Origin: Bog-532 sp963830385
GTDB taxonomy: Bacteria; Actinomycetota; Actinomycetes; Streptosporangiales; Streptosporangiaceae
Assembly: GCA_963830385.1 (NCBI GenBank)
Contig: CAWHMD010000002.1
Coordinates: 930,001-994,000 of the forward strand
Direction: 5' to 3'
Length of the DNA: 64,000 bases
Positions within the stretch are counted from its first letter, which is position 1, and each line of letters opens with the position of its first letter. A program made the translations under genes and the position numbers. A model generated the notes under the pieces. The model saw only the letters and a list, made by a program, of their open reading frames with translations, was not told where the DNA came from and made no database searches. Of this stretch, positions 25,977 to 33,968 are shown one piece after another.

Positions 25977-26595
25977 TGACGGGTGCCGTTCCCTGGCTTT
26001 CGATCAGGCTGCTCATGGTCGACTCGGAGTCCTCACGGGTCTGGCCCATGGAAGCAAAGCCGCTCATGATCCGGTCGTCGTAGCCGAGTCCCACCCAGCG
26101 GCCCGACATGCGAAGCCCGTGCGGGTCGAGCACGAAGTACATCGTGCCCTTGGACCGGATCGAGCCGTCGTTGGCTGCATACCAGCCCATCAAGATCTCG
26201 TTGTCCCACAGGCGCAGCTCACCGCTCCAGTGGTAGCCGCCTTCCTCCTCGCTCAGCCCCCGCGTGATCGTGGCGACCTGGAGCAGCTCGCCCTCTTGTC
26301 GGATCTCTACACGCTGGGAAGCGATCTTCTCGACTCCTCCCCGTGACGTCTGCCAGGAGGCCCACCACTCGCCGGACAGCTTGATGCGGTGCGATGGCCG
26401 TCCCGCCAGCTCATGAACTGAGACACCCAGGGCGTCAGCGATCGCAAGGGCAACCGTCAGTAGGGGTTGCTGTTCGCCTGCCTCGTAGCGGCGGATCTGG
26501 CGGACATCCACGCCCGCCGCAGTTGCTAGGTCCTTCTGCGACATGGCGAGTTCGGTCCGACGCTGCCGCATGACCTCGGATATTTCCACTCCCAC
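25969..26595 (-). CDS. XRE-family regulator with C-terminal sensing domain
   Basis: This 208-residue protein has an N-terminal Cro/C1 helix-turn-helix (MRQRRTELAMSQKDLATAAGV, then VRQIRRYEAGEQQP). A beta-rich domain of about 130 residues (GEWWASWQTSRGG, GGYHWSGELRLWDNEILMGWY) is probably a ligand or protein binding part. It is the first gene of a two-gene unit with the CutA-kinase fusion. It faces the AICE core operon across a region with paired inverted repeats, so it likely represses itself and perhaps the transfer genes, the role KorSA plays in pSAM2. Confidence 0.82.
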   Translation of the reverse strand: MGVEISEVMRQRRTELAMSQKDLATAAGVDVRQIRRYEAGEQQPLLTVALAIADALGVSVHELAGRPSHRIKLSGEWWASWQTSRGGVEKIASQRVEIRQEGELLQVATITRGLSEEEGGYHWSGELRLWDNEILMGWYAANDGSIRSKGTMYFVLDPHGLRMSGRWVGLGYDDRIMSGFASMGQTREDSESTMSSLIESQGTAPVND

Positions 26596-26613
26596 ATCTT
26601 GCCGGACTAATTC

Positions 26614-26663
26614 GTCCTTGACAAAAGGACTAGTACGCCCTCAGCATAGGACTTGAACGTCCT
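26614..26663. promoter_or_regulatory. paired inverted repeats (AGGAC half-sites) between divergent operons
   Basis: GTCCTT, five bases, AAGGAC lies at 26614-26630, and AGGAC, six bases, GTCCT lies at 26648-26663. The four half-sites share AGGAC. The region holds the promoters of the XRE gene (-) and of the AICE core operon (+). It is the best candidate for the XRE protein's operator. Confidence 0.65.
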
Positions 26664-26730
26664 CTAGAGAGGGCGAAAAAGTCGTAGCCCAACCGAATGG
26701 CTACACAGTGCACACGAAGGGATAGACGAC

Positions 26731-27090
26731 ATGCGACTCAGGATCGACACGAGCGGTATCCAGTTCCGGGTGGCAGCCATGCCGCAGAAGCGGCCGGACT
26801 TCACCGACAAGAGCACCAACCGCGCCAGTGAGAAGCGGCAGGCGACGACGCCGGACGGACGGCTGATCTGGACGGTGCGGCTGGACGCGATCGACAACAG
26901 CAACGAGACCAGGGAAACCATCTGGGTCGAGGTGGCCGGAGACGAGCCCAAGCTGACCTTCGATGGCTTCGCCCAGGTCTCGGGGCTGGTGTACGCCCCG
27001 TGGGTCGGGCGTGACGGCAAGATCAAGCGGGCCTTCCGCGCCGACGCCATCACCGCCCTCGCTGAGGCCCGCAAGGTCTCGGCCGCGTGA
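26731..27090 (+). CDS. conserved AICE hypothetical protein
   Basis: This 119-residue protein starts MRLRIDTSGIQFRVAAMPQ and continues with DGRLIWTVRLDAIDN and IWVEVAGDEPKLTF. Proteins of this look head the replication/transfer operon of many actinomycete integrative elements and are of unknown function. A GAAGGG site precedes the ATG at 26731. It is first in the rightward operon, immediately after the operator region. Confidence 0.75.
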   Translation: MRLRIDTSGIQFRVAAMPQKRPDFTDKSTNRASEKRQATTPDGRLIWTVRLDAIDNSNETRETIWVEVAGDEPKLTFDGFAQVSGLVYAPWVGRDGKIKRAFRADAITALAEARKVSAA

Positions 27091-27190
27091 GCCACGGCCA
27101 CACGCTGCCGAACCTGGCCCGCACATCCGGCCCGGCCACCTGCCGGACCGGTGACCGATCCCCATCTCGCGAACGAACAGGAGAACCCTC

Positions 27191-27508
27191 ATGACCGCAC
27201 CCGCCAAGACCGCCAGCAACGGCACCAAGCCCGCCCCCGAACGCCCCAGCGGCATGGCCCGCGTCCGGGAGGCTCAGTCCTACCACCTGGCCAGCCTGGC
27301 CCATGATGCCGCCTTCGAGGCCGAGCGCCTGTGCACCCAGATCTACCGCACCGCCTCGGACGGCTACCTGCGGGAACCTGCCACCACCGAGGCACCGAAC
27401 GCGGCCGACGACCCGGCCATCCACGCGAAGGCCCATGAGGCGCTGGAGTGCCTGGCCACCGCGATCACGTATCTCAACTACCTGTTCGGCATCCTGCAGG
27501 ACGCCTGA
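27191..27508 (+). CDS. hypothetical AICE protein
   Basis: This 105-residue protein has a disordered first 20 residues, then helical stretches (YHLASLAHDAAFEAERLCTQIYR and HAKAHEALECLATAITYLNYLFGIL). It is probably soluble and perhaps a small coiled-coil. The ATG follows CAGGAG in a block (CCATCTCGCGAA, then ACAGGAGA) repeated upstream of the next gene, suggesting a duplicated translation-initiation region. Function unknown. Confidence 0.7.
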   Translation: MTAPAKTASNGTKPAPERPSGMARVREAQSYHLASLAHDAAFEAERLCTQIYRTASDGYLREPATTEAPNAADDPAIHAKAHEALECLATAITYLNYLFGILQDA

Positions 27509-27598
27509 CAAATCAAATGCCGGGCCTGGGGGACGGCCATCCCCCGGCCCGGCTCACCAGATCAATCCCCATCTCGCGAAAGAACAGGAGATCTTGGC

Positions 27599-27850
27599 AT
27601 GTCCAAGGTTACACGCGTGCCTGCCCGCAGGCCCAGCCCGCGAACCATCGAGTTCGCCTCGGCCACCGATGGCCACCGGGTCATGTACCACGAGCCGATC
27701 TGCATCGATTGCGGCTCATTCGACATCACCAAGACCGAACTGGTCACTGGTGACGGCATCACCGAACTGGCACTTGTCTGCGAAGTGTGCGGCTCGGCGT
27801 GGCCGGTCGCCTGCGTCGTGGACTGGACCACCCCACCGCCGGGCCGGTGA
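27599..27850 (+). CDS. small zinc-ribbon protein (AICE)
   Basis: An 83-residue protein with two cysteine pairs, ICIDCGS and LVCEVCGSAW, spaced about 30 residues apart, the usual zinc-ribbon arrangement. The N-terminus is basic (SKVTRVPARRPSPR), which may aid nucleic acid binding. It follows a CAGGAG site and lies 3 bp before the GIY-YIG-like gene. Confidence 0.7.
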   Translation: MSKVTRVPARRPSPRTIEFASATDGHRVMYHEPICIDCGSFDITKTELVTGDGITELALVCEVCGSAWPVACVVDWTTPPPGR

Positions 27851-27853
27851 GCC

Positions 27854-28213
27854 ATGGCCAGGACCAAGACTCGCGCCGGTCAGCTCGGCGTCATCTACAT
27901 GCTGCATTTCGATCAGCCGTACCGGCACGCCCGCCACTACGTCGGCTGGACCGAGGACCTGCTCGACCGGCTGGAGGCCCACTCCACCGGCCACGGAGCC
28001 CGGCTCGTCGCCGTCATCTGGGCGGCCGGGATCGGCTTCATCGCTATCCGCATCAGCGAAGGCACCCGGGCCACGGAACGCGCCATCAAGAACGCGGGCG
28101 GCGCGACCCGCTACTGCCCGGCCTGTACCTCCCGGCCGTGGAACGGCCACTGGTCACCGCTGACCAGCGAATTCATCCCGCGCGTCTACGCCAACCCCGC
28201 TGGAAGGCGGTGA
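27854..28213 (+). CDS. GIY-YIG-like small nuclease-fold protein
   Basis: This 119-residue protein shows GVIYMLHF, then HYVGWTEDLLDRLEAHSTGHGA, then LVAVIWAAG. These match the GIY...YVG core, the conserved Arg/His helix and the third strand of GIY-YIG domains. A following Glu, as in ATERAIKN, could be the metal ligand. A CPAC pair lies near the end. It might nick element DNA or act on its transfer, but activity is inferred. It is tightly packed between its neighbours. Confidence 0.65.
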   Translation: MARTKTRAGQLGVIYMLHFDQPYRHARHYVGWTEDLLDRLEAHSTGHGARLVAVIWAAGIGFIAIRISEGTRATERAIKNAGGATRYCPACTSRPWNGHWSPLTSEFIPRVYANPAGRR

Positions 28214-28218
28214 ACGTC

Positions 28219-28806
28219 ATGGCCAAGAACACCCGCAACGACCGCAACAACCCCTACCTAGTCGAAGGCTGGGCGGTCGACTTCCACCGCTCCAAGGCGG
28301 GGATCGCCTGGCGCTGGCGCACCGAACTGGCGCTGCTCACCGCCACCGTGGCCGGGTACGCCCGGCTCGCAGCAGCCATCACCGCCTTGTGGGCGGGCAT
28401 CACTCTGGCGGCCCTCATCACGGCCGCGCTCGTCGTACCACACTCGCGGCGGTTCCTCAAGCGGCGTGGCTGGTGCCTGATCGTCCGGCACCGGCTGCAA
28501 AGAGTCTGCTACGAGACCCGGATGCACACCCGCGCCGGACGGCTCCCGCTGATTTTGTGGATCCGCCCGACCAAGGTCGGCGAACGAGCCTTCGTGCTCT
28601 GCCGGGCCGGTATCTGCGCGGACGATTTCGACGCCTACACCGCCGAGATCGCCTCAGCCTGCTACGCCCGCGAAGCGCGGGTCATCCGCAACAAGAAATG
28701 GTCCCAGCTGGTCACCGTCGACGTGGTCCGCCACGACCCGCTGACCCCGCAAGTCATCATTCCCTCTCAGGTGATCCCGCCCGACCGGACCAGGCAGCCA
28801 GCATGA
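28219..28806 (+). CDS. AICE membrane protein (transfer-associated)
   Basis: A 195-residue protein with a short polar start and two adjacent membrane helices (about residues 38-75, AAAITALWAGITLAALITAALVV at the centre). The cytoplasmic tail of about 110 residues has ILWIRPTKVGERAFVLCRAG. Its partner downstream is an FtsK-like ATPase that lacks a membrane domain. This protein therefore probably supplies the anchor that in other AICEs is fused to the ATPase. Start ATG 28219; its stop overlaps the next start (ATGA). Confidence 0.72.
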   Translation: MAKNTRNDRNNPYLVEGWAVDFHRSKAGIAWRWRTELALLTATVAGYARLAAAITALWAGITLAALITAALVVPHSRRFLKRRGWCLIVRHRLQRVCYETRMHTRAGRLPLILWIRPTKVGERAFVLCRAGICADDFDAYTAEIASACYAREARVIRNKKWSQLVTVDVVRHDPLTPQVIIPSQVIPPDRTRQPA

Positions 28807-29138
28807 CCGGCCGCCAGCTCACAGGCCGCCACGAGGCGGTCAAGCTCACCAGCCAGCTCGCCCGGGGCGACATGATCGCCCTGGATGGCCTCGGCGGGTT
28901 CACCATCACCAGCGTCGAGCCCTACGGCACGCAGGCGCTCATCCGGCTCGCCACCGCGAACCTCGCGGTCATCTGCGCACGCAACGTGCGCTGGTCGGCC
29001 ATCGCACCGGACGTCCCGGTCTACCTGCACGGCTACCAGGCCTGCCAGACCTGCGACGGCAAAGGCATCGTCTTCGCCGACCACGGTGACGGCCAACCGG
29101 CCTGGGACACCGACCGCACCCGCTGGGTCACCCGCTGA
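28803..29138 (+). CDS. hypothetical AICE protein with zinc-knuckle-like end
   Basis: This 111-residue protein has ALDGLGGFTITSVEPYG and LIRLATANLAVICARNV, suggesting a small beta barrel, and ends with a CQTCDGKG cysteine pair like that of DnaJ zinc domains. It overlaps its upstream neighbour by 4 bp. Function unknown. Confidence 0.65.
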   Translation: MTGRQLTGRHEAVKLTSQLARGDMIALDGLGGFTITSVEPYGTQALIRLATANLAVICARNVRWSAIAPDVPVYLHGYQACQTCDGKGIVFADHGDGQPAWDTDRTRWVTR

Positions 29139-29209
29139 CCCCAACCCCCTCTGGCAGGCCCCGGCATCACCCGGGGCCTGCCACCCATCCCCGAAGGAGG
29201 CACCCCCTC

Positions 29210-30019
29210 ATGACCACCATCACCCCGGCCGGGTTCCCGTTCTCCATGTTCGACCCCATCCACCTGGGCATGGACGAGAACGGCGAGCACGTGTTCGTCA
29301 ATCTGGCCGAACGCAACATGCTGCTCGGCGGTGAGCCCGGCGCGGGCAAGTCCTCTGGTATCAACCTGATCGTCGCCCACGGCGCGCTGTCGTGTGACTG
29401 CAAGCTCATCCTCGTTGACGGCAAGCGGGTCGAGCTCGGCCCCTGGCGCGACTGCGCCGACCTGTTCATCGGCCCGTCGATCAAGGCCGCGACGGAGGCG
29501 TTCGAGGCCTTCCAGAAGACCATGGACACCCGCTACGACAAGCTCCTGGCCGACGGCCGCCGCAAGATCACCCGCGAGTCGGGTGAGCCGGTCTACCTCA
29601 TCGTCATCGACGAGTACGCCTACTTCTCGGCCACCGTCGGCAGCAAAGCTGAACGGGAGAAGTTCGCGGCACTGACCCGCGACCTGGTGGCCCGGGGCCG
29701 CGCCGCTGGCGTCATCGTCATCCTGGCCACCCAGCGGCCATCGCATCAGGTCATCGACCCATCCATGCGGGACTTGTTCGGCTACCGGTGGGCCTTCAGG
29801 TGCACCACCGACTCCAGCTCCGACACCGTGCTCGGGCACGGCTGGGCCGGGGAAGGCTTCACCGCCGCCAGCATCGACCCGCTCGCACGCGGCGTTGGCT
29901 GGCTGCTGTCGGAGACCGGCGTCCCACGCCGGATCAAGTCCGCTTACCTCACCGACGACGACGTGGCCTACCTCGCCAACTTCGCCGCCACACTGCGGCA
30001 CGGAACCGAGGCCGCATGA
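29210..30019 (+). CDS. FtsK/SpoIIIE-type transfer ATPase (TraSA-like)
   Basis: A 269-residue DNA-pumping ATPase, shorter than FtsK because it has only the motor. Walker A is LLGGEPGAGKSSG, Walker B is VYLIVIDEYAYF, followed by RDLVARGRAAGVIVILATQRPS, the conserved arginine and Q-R motifs of FtsK-like proteins, and YRWAFRCTTDSSSDTVLG. In AICEs one such protein moves double-stranded DNA between mycelia. A GAAGGAGG site precedes the ATG. The missing membrane part is probably supplied by the protein at 28219-28806. Confidence 0.9.
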   Translation: MTTITPAGFPFSMFDPIHLGMDENGEHVFVNLAERNMLLGGEPGAGKSSGINLIVAHGALSCDCKLILVDGKRVELGPWRDCADLFIGPSIKAATEAFEAFQKTMDTRYDKLLADGRRKITRESGEPVYLIVIDEYAYFSATVGSKAEREKFAALTRDLVARGRAAGVIVILATQRPSHQVIDPSMRDLFGYRWAFRCTTDSSSDTVLGHGWAGEGFTAASIDPLARGVGWLLSETGVPRRIKSAYLTDDDVAYLANFAATLRHGTEAA

Positions 30020-30366
30020 GCCTCACACACGCCCCCATCCCACTCCACGGCCGCACACCCGGGGCCAGTCCCAGCAGGGCACACAGTGTCAAGGCCCGGT
30101 TGACACGAAAGCGGCCACGGCGGCCCGTCGAGAACGATGAGTACGCCGCGTTCGCCCTGCGCGTCCTGCGCGCCTACAGCCGCCGCATCGCCGCTGGCGA
30201 CGTTGACGCCTTGGCCGATATGGCCGATCTCGCCGCCGAGGTCGAGACCGCCATGGGCCGGGCCGTCACCGGTCTGCGCGAACGGGGCTACTCCTGGGCC
30301 GACATCGGTACCCGGCTCGCCATCACCCGCCAGGCTGCCCAGCAACGCTGGGGACACCTGGCATGA
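30016..30366 (+). CDS. small helix-turn-helix protein (AICE)
   Basis: The 116-residue protein has a basic, disordered start (KARLTRKRPRRPVEN). A helical part follows, ending in a sigma-region-4/transposase-like helix-turn-helix: LRERGYSWADIGTRLAITRQAAQQRW. It overlaps the FtsK-like gene and RepSA by 4 bp each, so it is translated with them. It may regulate or assist replication. Confidence 0.75.
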   Translation: MSLTHAPIPLHGRTPGASPSRAHSVKARLTRKRPRRPVENDEYAAFALRVLRAYSRRIAAGDVDALADMADLAAEVETAMGRAVTGLRERGYSWADIGTRLAITRQAAQQRWGHLA

Positions 30367-31793
30367 CCACCGCGACAGCGGCCATCAGCCCCGAACCATC
30401 CGGCTCGGGGCCGGTGGCGACTGCCGACGACACCACCGAAACCATCTCCTGGGGCGACTTCCGCACCTGGGAACGCCAGCTCGCCTCATCGGGCACCTGC
30501 ACCCACCCCATCCGGCTGCACGGCCGCATCGAAGCCATCGACAAGGCCACCGGTGAACTCGCCCCCGTCTACGACACCCGCTCCGAACCCGGCGGCGTGC
30601 TCCACGTCGCCTGCGGCAACCGCCGCGAAAGCGTCTGTCCGGCCTGCTCGCAGGTCTACAAGCGCGACGCCCGCCAGCTCGTCCGCGCTGGCCTGGCGGG
30701 CGGCAAAGGCGTCCCGGAGACGATCGCGGCGCACCCGTGCGTGTTCGCCACCCTCACCGCCCCCAGCTTCGGCCCGGTCCACTCCCGCCGCATGCGCGGC
30801 CGCACCGTCCTGCCCTGCCACCCCCGCCGCGACGCGAACGCCCGGCGCTGCCCGCACGGCCACGACATTTCCTGCCCGACCCGGCATGTCGAGGATGATC
30901 CGCGGCTCGGCCGCCCACTCTGCGCGGACTGCTACGACTACGACGCCGCCGTACTGTTCAACTTCTGCGCGGGTGACCTGTGGCGCCGGTTCATCACCTA
31001 CCTGCCCCGCCAGCTCGCCCGGCTGACCGGCGTCAGCCTCAAAGCCTTCGGCGCGGCGGTCCGCATCCGGTTCGTCAAGGTCGCCGAATACCAGGCACGC
31101 GGCGTCGTCCACTTCCACGCCGTCATCCGCCTGGACGCCAACAGCGAGACCTACCAGCCACCCCCGGCCGCCTACTCGGCCGTCCTGCTGGCCGACGCTA
31201 TCCTTCAGGCCGCCGATGCCGTCTCGGTTACCGCTGCCCCGGACAGCGCACCCGTCCGGCTCACCTTCGGCACCCAAAACGACGCTCGCCCCATTCAGCG
31301 GGACACGCTCGTAGCGACCGGCCGCCCCCTCGACCTGGCCGCCGTCGCCAACTACATCGCCAAGTACGTCACCAAGGCCGTCGACGTGCCCGGCCTGCCC
31401 GATACCCGCATCCGGCACGCTTCCGAGATCGACGGCCTCCGCTGCTCGGCCCACCACCGGCAGATGGTCCGCACCGCCTGGCAGCTCGGCGCACGCGACG
31501 CCACCGGCGATCCCCGGCTACGGCTGCATGCCCACCAGCTCGGCCACGGCGGCCATCCCCTGACCAAATCCCGCCGCTACTCGGTCACCTTCGGCCAGCT
31601 CCGCGCCGCCCGCACCAGCCACCGCCGCGCCCAGCGCCACCCCAACGGTGAACGCGACCCCTGGGGCCGCCCCCTCGATGAAACCACCGTGCTCGTCCTG
31701 GCCACCTGGACCTACGCCGGAACCGGCTACACGCCGCAGAGCCCCGGCGCAGAACTGGCCCTCACATCGGCCGACCTGGCACGTGGCCGCTAG
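30363..31793 (+). CDS. replication initiator RepSA
   Basis: This 476-residue rolling-circle initiator is of the pSAM2 RepSA family. It has cysteine pairs in RRESVCPACSQVY and RPLCADCYDYDAA, a metal-binding HUH motif in ARGVVHFHAVIRLD and a candidate catalytic Tyr in NYIAKYVTKAVD. AICEs replicate briefly as circles after excision. The gene is intact and is followed by xis, the usual order. The replication origin, often inside or beside rep, was not located. Confidence 0.9.
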   Translation: MTTATAAISPEPSGSGPVATADDTTETISWGDFRTWERQLASSGTCTHPIRLHGRIEAIDKATGELAPVYDTRSEPGGVLHVACGNRRESVCPACSQVYKRDARQLVRAGLAGGKGVPETIAAHPCVFATLTAPSFGPVHSRRMRGRTVLPCHPRRDANARRCPHGHDISCPTRHVEDDPRLGRPLCADCYDYDAAVLFNFCAGDLWRRFITYLPRQLARLTGVSLKAFGAAVRIRFVKVAEYQARGVVHFHAVIRLDANSETYQPPPAAYSAVLLADAILQAADAVSVTAAPDSAPVRLTFGTQNDARPIQRDTLVATGRPLDLAAVANYIAKYVTKAVDVPGLPDTRIRHASEIDGLRCSAHHRQMVRTAWQLGARDATGDPRLRLHAHQLGHGGHPLTKSRRYSVTFGQLRAARTSHRRAQRHPNGERDPWGRPLDETTVLVLATWTYAGTGYTPQSPGAELALTSADLARGR

Positions 31794-31865
31794 CTCGAGC
31801 GTCGTTTCACCGTCAATCCGCCTTTGACACTCAACCGCCCCTCAGGAAGGAGGCGAATACGCACC

Positions 31866-32129
31866 ATGCAGCCTGAGACTCAGGCTCGTCCCACCCAGCT
31901 CCTGACCGTGGCCGAGGTCGCCGACTGGCTCCGCGTCGAACCACGCTACGTCTACCGGCTCGCCAGCTCCGGCGAGCTGCTCCGCGTCTACATCGGCCGC
32001 TACGTCCGCATCCCCGCCAGCTCCGTCGAGGCCTACATCGACGCGCACACGGCCGAACCGGTTCGGCCTCGTCGCCCTGGTCCTCGTGGCCATCGCCGTC
32101 TCAGGGCGGTGCCTCATGCCGAACAGTAA
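31866..32129 (+). CDS. xis: excisionase Xis
   Basis: A small directionality factor of 87 residues from the ATG at 31866, with an excisionase-type helix-turn-helix: LLTVAEVADWLRVEPRYVYRLASSGEL, then RYVRIPASSVEAYI. AGGAAGGAGG lies 13 bases upstream. It overlaps int by 14 bp, so the two should be made together. Xis binds near attL/attR and tips the integrase toward excision. Confidence 0.9.
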   Translation: MQPETQARPTQLLTVAEVADWLRVEPRYVYRLASSGELLRVYIGRYVRIPASSVEAYIDAHTAEPVRPRRPGPRGHRRLRAVPHAEQ

Positions 32130-33266
32130 GGGCCGCCGTCGCCGCTTCGGCGCGGTGCGCCGTCTGCCCTCTGGCCGCTGGCAGGCCCGCTATCCCGGCC
32201 CAGATGGCATCGTCCGTCCCGCAGACGACACCTTCGCCACCAAAACCGAAGCCGAGGTCTGGCTCACCCGCAAGGAAACCGAACTGATCGATGGCGAATG
32301 GATCGACCCGGACGCAGGCCTGATCCTGGTGCCGGACTATGGCGCAACGTGGATCGAGGAACGCGCCGGGCTCCGCCCCAAGACGGTCGCCATCTATCGC
32401 GGGCTGCTGCGCTGCCACATCACTCCTCCTCTGGCGACCGTCACTGTCGGGTCACTGACCCTTGCTCGCGTCCGTCGCTGGCGCAAGACGCTGCTCGACT
32501 CCGGAGTCAGCCCGGTCACCACCGCCAAGGCGTACCGGCTGCTGCGCGCCATCATGAACACCGCCGTAGACGACGGGCTGATCCGCCGTAACCCTTGCCG
32601 CATCAAAGGCGCAGGCACCGAGGAATCCCCCGAGCGCCCTGTCCTCTCGATCAGCGAGGTCTACGCGCTGGCCGATGCGGTCGGCCCTCGTTACCGGGCG
32701 CTGATCCTGCTGGCCGCCTTCACCAGCCTGCGGTGGGCTGAACTCGCCGCGCTCCGTCCCGCAGACATCGACCTGGAAGCGCGCACCGTCCGGGTCACCC
32801 GCCAGCTCAATCACCACCAGGCAGGCCGAACATTCGGCCCTCCCAAGTCAAGAGCTGGCCGCCGCACCGTCGTCTTCCCCGACCTGATCACACCGGACCT
32901 GCGTACCCACCTCGACGCGCTACCGAAGGACGCGGCTCTCGCGTTCGCCAACTCGATCGGGACGCCTTTGGCTCACTCCAACTTCCGCCGCCGAGTCTGG
33001 CTGTCTGCGCTTGAAGCGGCCAGCCTGCCCAGCATCCACTTCCACGATCTGAGGCACACCGGCAATCAGCTCATCGCCAACGCGGGCGCAAACCCCCGGG
33101 AACTCATGGAGCGGATGGGCCACGACAGCTCTCGCGCCGCGCTCTGATCTACCTGCACTCATCCGATGACCGGCAGCGCGCTCTGGCCGATGCGGTCGGC
33201 GACACGGCACGCGCTCAGCTCGCCAAGCCCAAGCAGCGGAAGAAGGCGAACCGATCTGGCACGTGA
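32116..33266 (+). pseudogene. int: tyrosine integrase, frameshifted before the catalytic tyrosine
   Basis: The protein has the AP2-like arm (GAVRRLPSGRWQARYPGPDG), a SAM-like core and the catalytic domain with Arg in TSLRWAELAAL and the HDLRHTGNQLIANAG box. It then stops at RMGHDSSRAAL at 33147. Bases 33142-33145 read CTCT where relatives have CT. Removing two bases continues as ALIYLHSSDDRQRAL, with the nucleophilic Tyr, and on to AKPKQRKKANRSGT with a stop at 33266, just before attR. The truncated form cannot cut DNA, so the AICE appears stranded unless this is an assembly error. Confidence 0.9.
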
Positions 33267-33307
33267 ATGGCACGCAGCACTTGGCCGTGTGTCCCCGAAA
33301 AACCCAG

Positions 33308-33380
33308 CGCCCCGAGAAGGATTCGAACCTTCGACCTACCGCTTAGGAGGCGGTTGCTCTATCCCCTGAGCTATCGGGGC
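33308..33380 (-). tRNA. tRNA-Arg (anticodon CCT)
   Basis: The minus strand reads GCCCCGATAGCTCAGGGGA at the 5' end. It folds into a full cloverleaf with 7-bp acceptor stem GCCCCGA/TCGGGGC, D-arm, anticodon stem CCGCC/GCGG around CCT, and T-arm GAAGGTTCGAATCCTTC. The 3' half is attR of the AICE, so the gene stays complete after integration. No CCA is encoded. Confidence 0.95.
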
Positions 33381-33480
33381 CGGGGACGCCGCCCAGCTTA
33401 ACTGGTCCCTGCTGGCCCTGCGATCGCCTCGATGAGGCATCGTAGGCTTGGGGGTCATTGGTTCGGCATGAGGAGCTGGC

Positions 33481-33945
33481 GTGCAAGTCCGGGACGTGAT
33501 GACAGAGGCGACGGTCACCGACGCCCCGAGCGACAACCTGCGCACCGCCGCCGAGCGCATGTGGCGCGAGCAGACCGGTTCGCTGCTGGTGGTGCAGGAT
33601 GGCCGGCTGATCGGGATCATCACCGAACGGGACGTGCTGCGGGCGGTGGCGCTGGGCGCCGATCCGGACCGGGCGACGGTGGACGAGGCGATGACGGTGG
33701 ACGTGTTCACGGTCTCGCCGGACATGCAGCTGCACGTGGCGGCCCGGGAGATGGCGGCACGGTGGATCCGGCACCTGCCGGTGCTGGACAGCGGTCAGCT
33801 GCTCGGGGTGGTCAGCATGCGCGACATCACGGGGGTGTTCGGCGCGCTCGGGGCCGGTGACAGCGAGATCGACATCGAGCACGAATTCGACCAGCTGGTC
33901 CGGAAGCGCCGGCTGGCCCGGATCGAGGGCACCGAGATCGACTGA
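33481..33945 (+). CDS. CBS-domain protein
   Basis: A 154-residue protein made of two CBS motifs forming one Bateman module: VRDVMTEATVTDAPSDNL with GIITERDVLRAV, and VDEAMTVDVFTVSPDMQL with HLPVLDSGQLLGVVSMRDI. Bateman modules bind adenine nucleotides and act as energy sensors, but stand-alone ones have no fixed role. GTG at 33481 has AGGAG upstream and matches the first CBS strand. It is the first core gene right of the integration site. Confidence 0.88.
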   Translation: MQVRDVMTEATVTDAPSDNLRTAAERMWREQTGSLLVVQDGRLIGIITERDVLRAVALGADPDRATVDEAMTVDVFTVSPDMQLHVAAREMAARWIRHLPVLDSGQLLGVVSMRDITGVFGALGAGDSEIDIEHEFDQLVRKRRLARIEGTEID

Positions 33946-33968
33946 CCGGCCCCCGCCCCGGTGCCCTT

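Larger units (their letters stand above)
21564..33350. mobile_element. pSAM2-like actinomycete integrative and conjugative element (AICE) in tRNA-Arg(CCT)
   Basis: It is bounded by identical 44-bp sites, attL at 21564-21607 and attR inside tRNA-Arg at 33307-33350. Order from the left: P-loop kinase, IS110 relic, VanY-like peptidase, CutA-kinase fusion with XRE regulator (cargo). Then comes the divergent core: small conserved proteins, membrane protein, FtsK-like transfer ATPase, HTH protein, RepSA, Xis and Int beside the tRNA. This is the standard AICE order, in which double-stranded DNA is moved by a single FtsK-like protein. Excision is doubtful because int is frameshifted. Confidence 0.92.
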
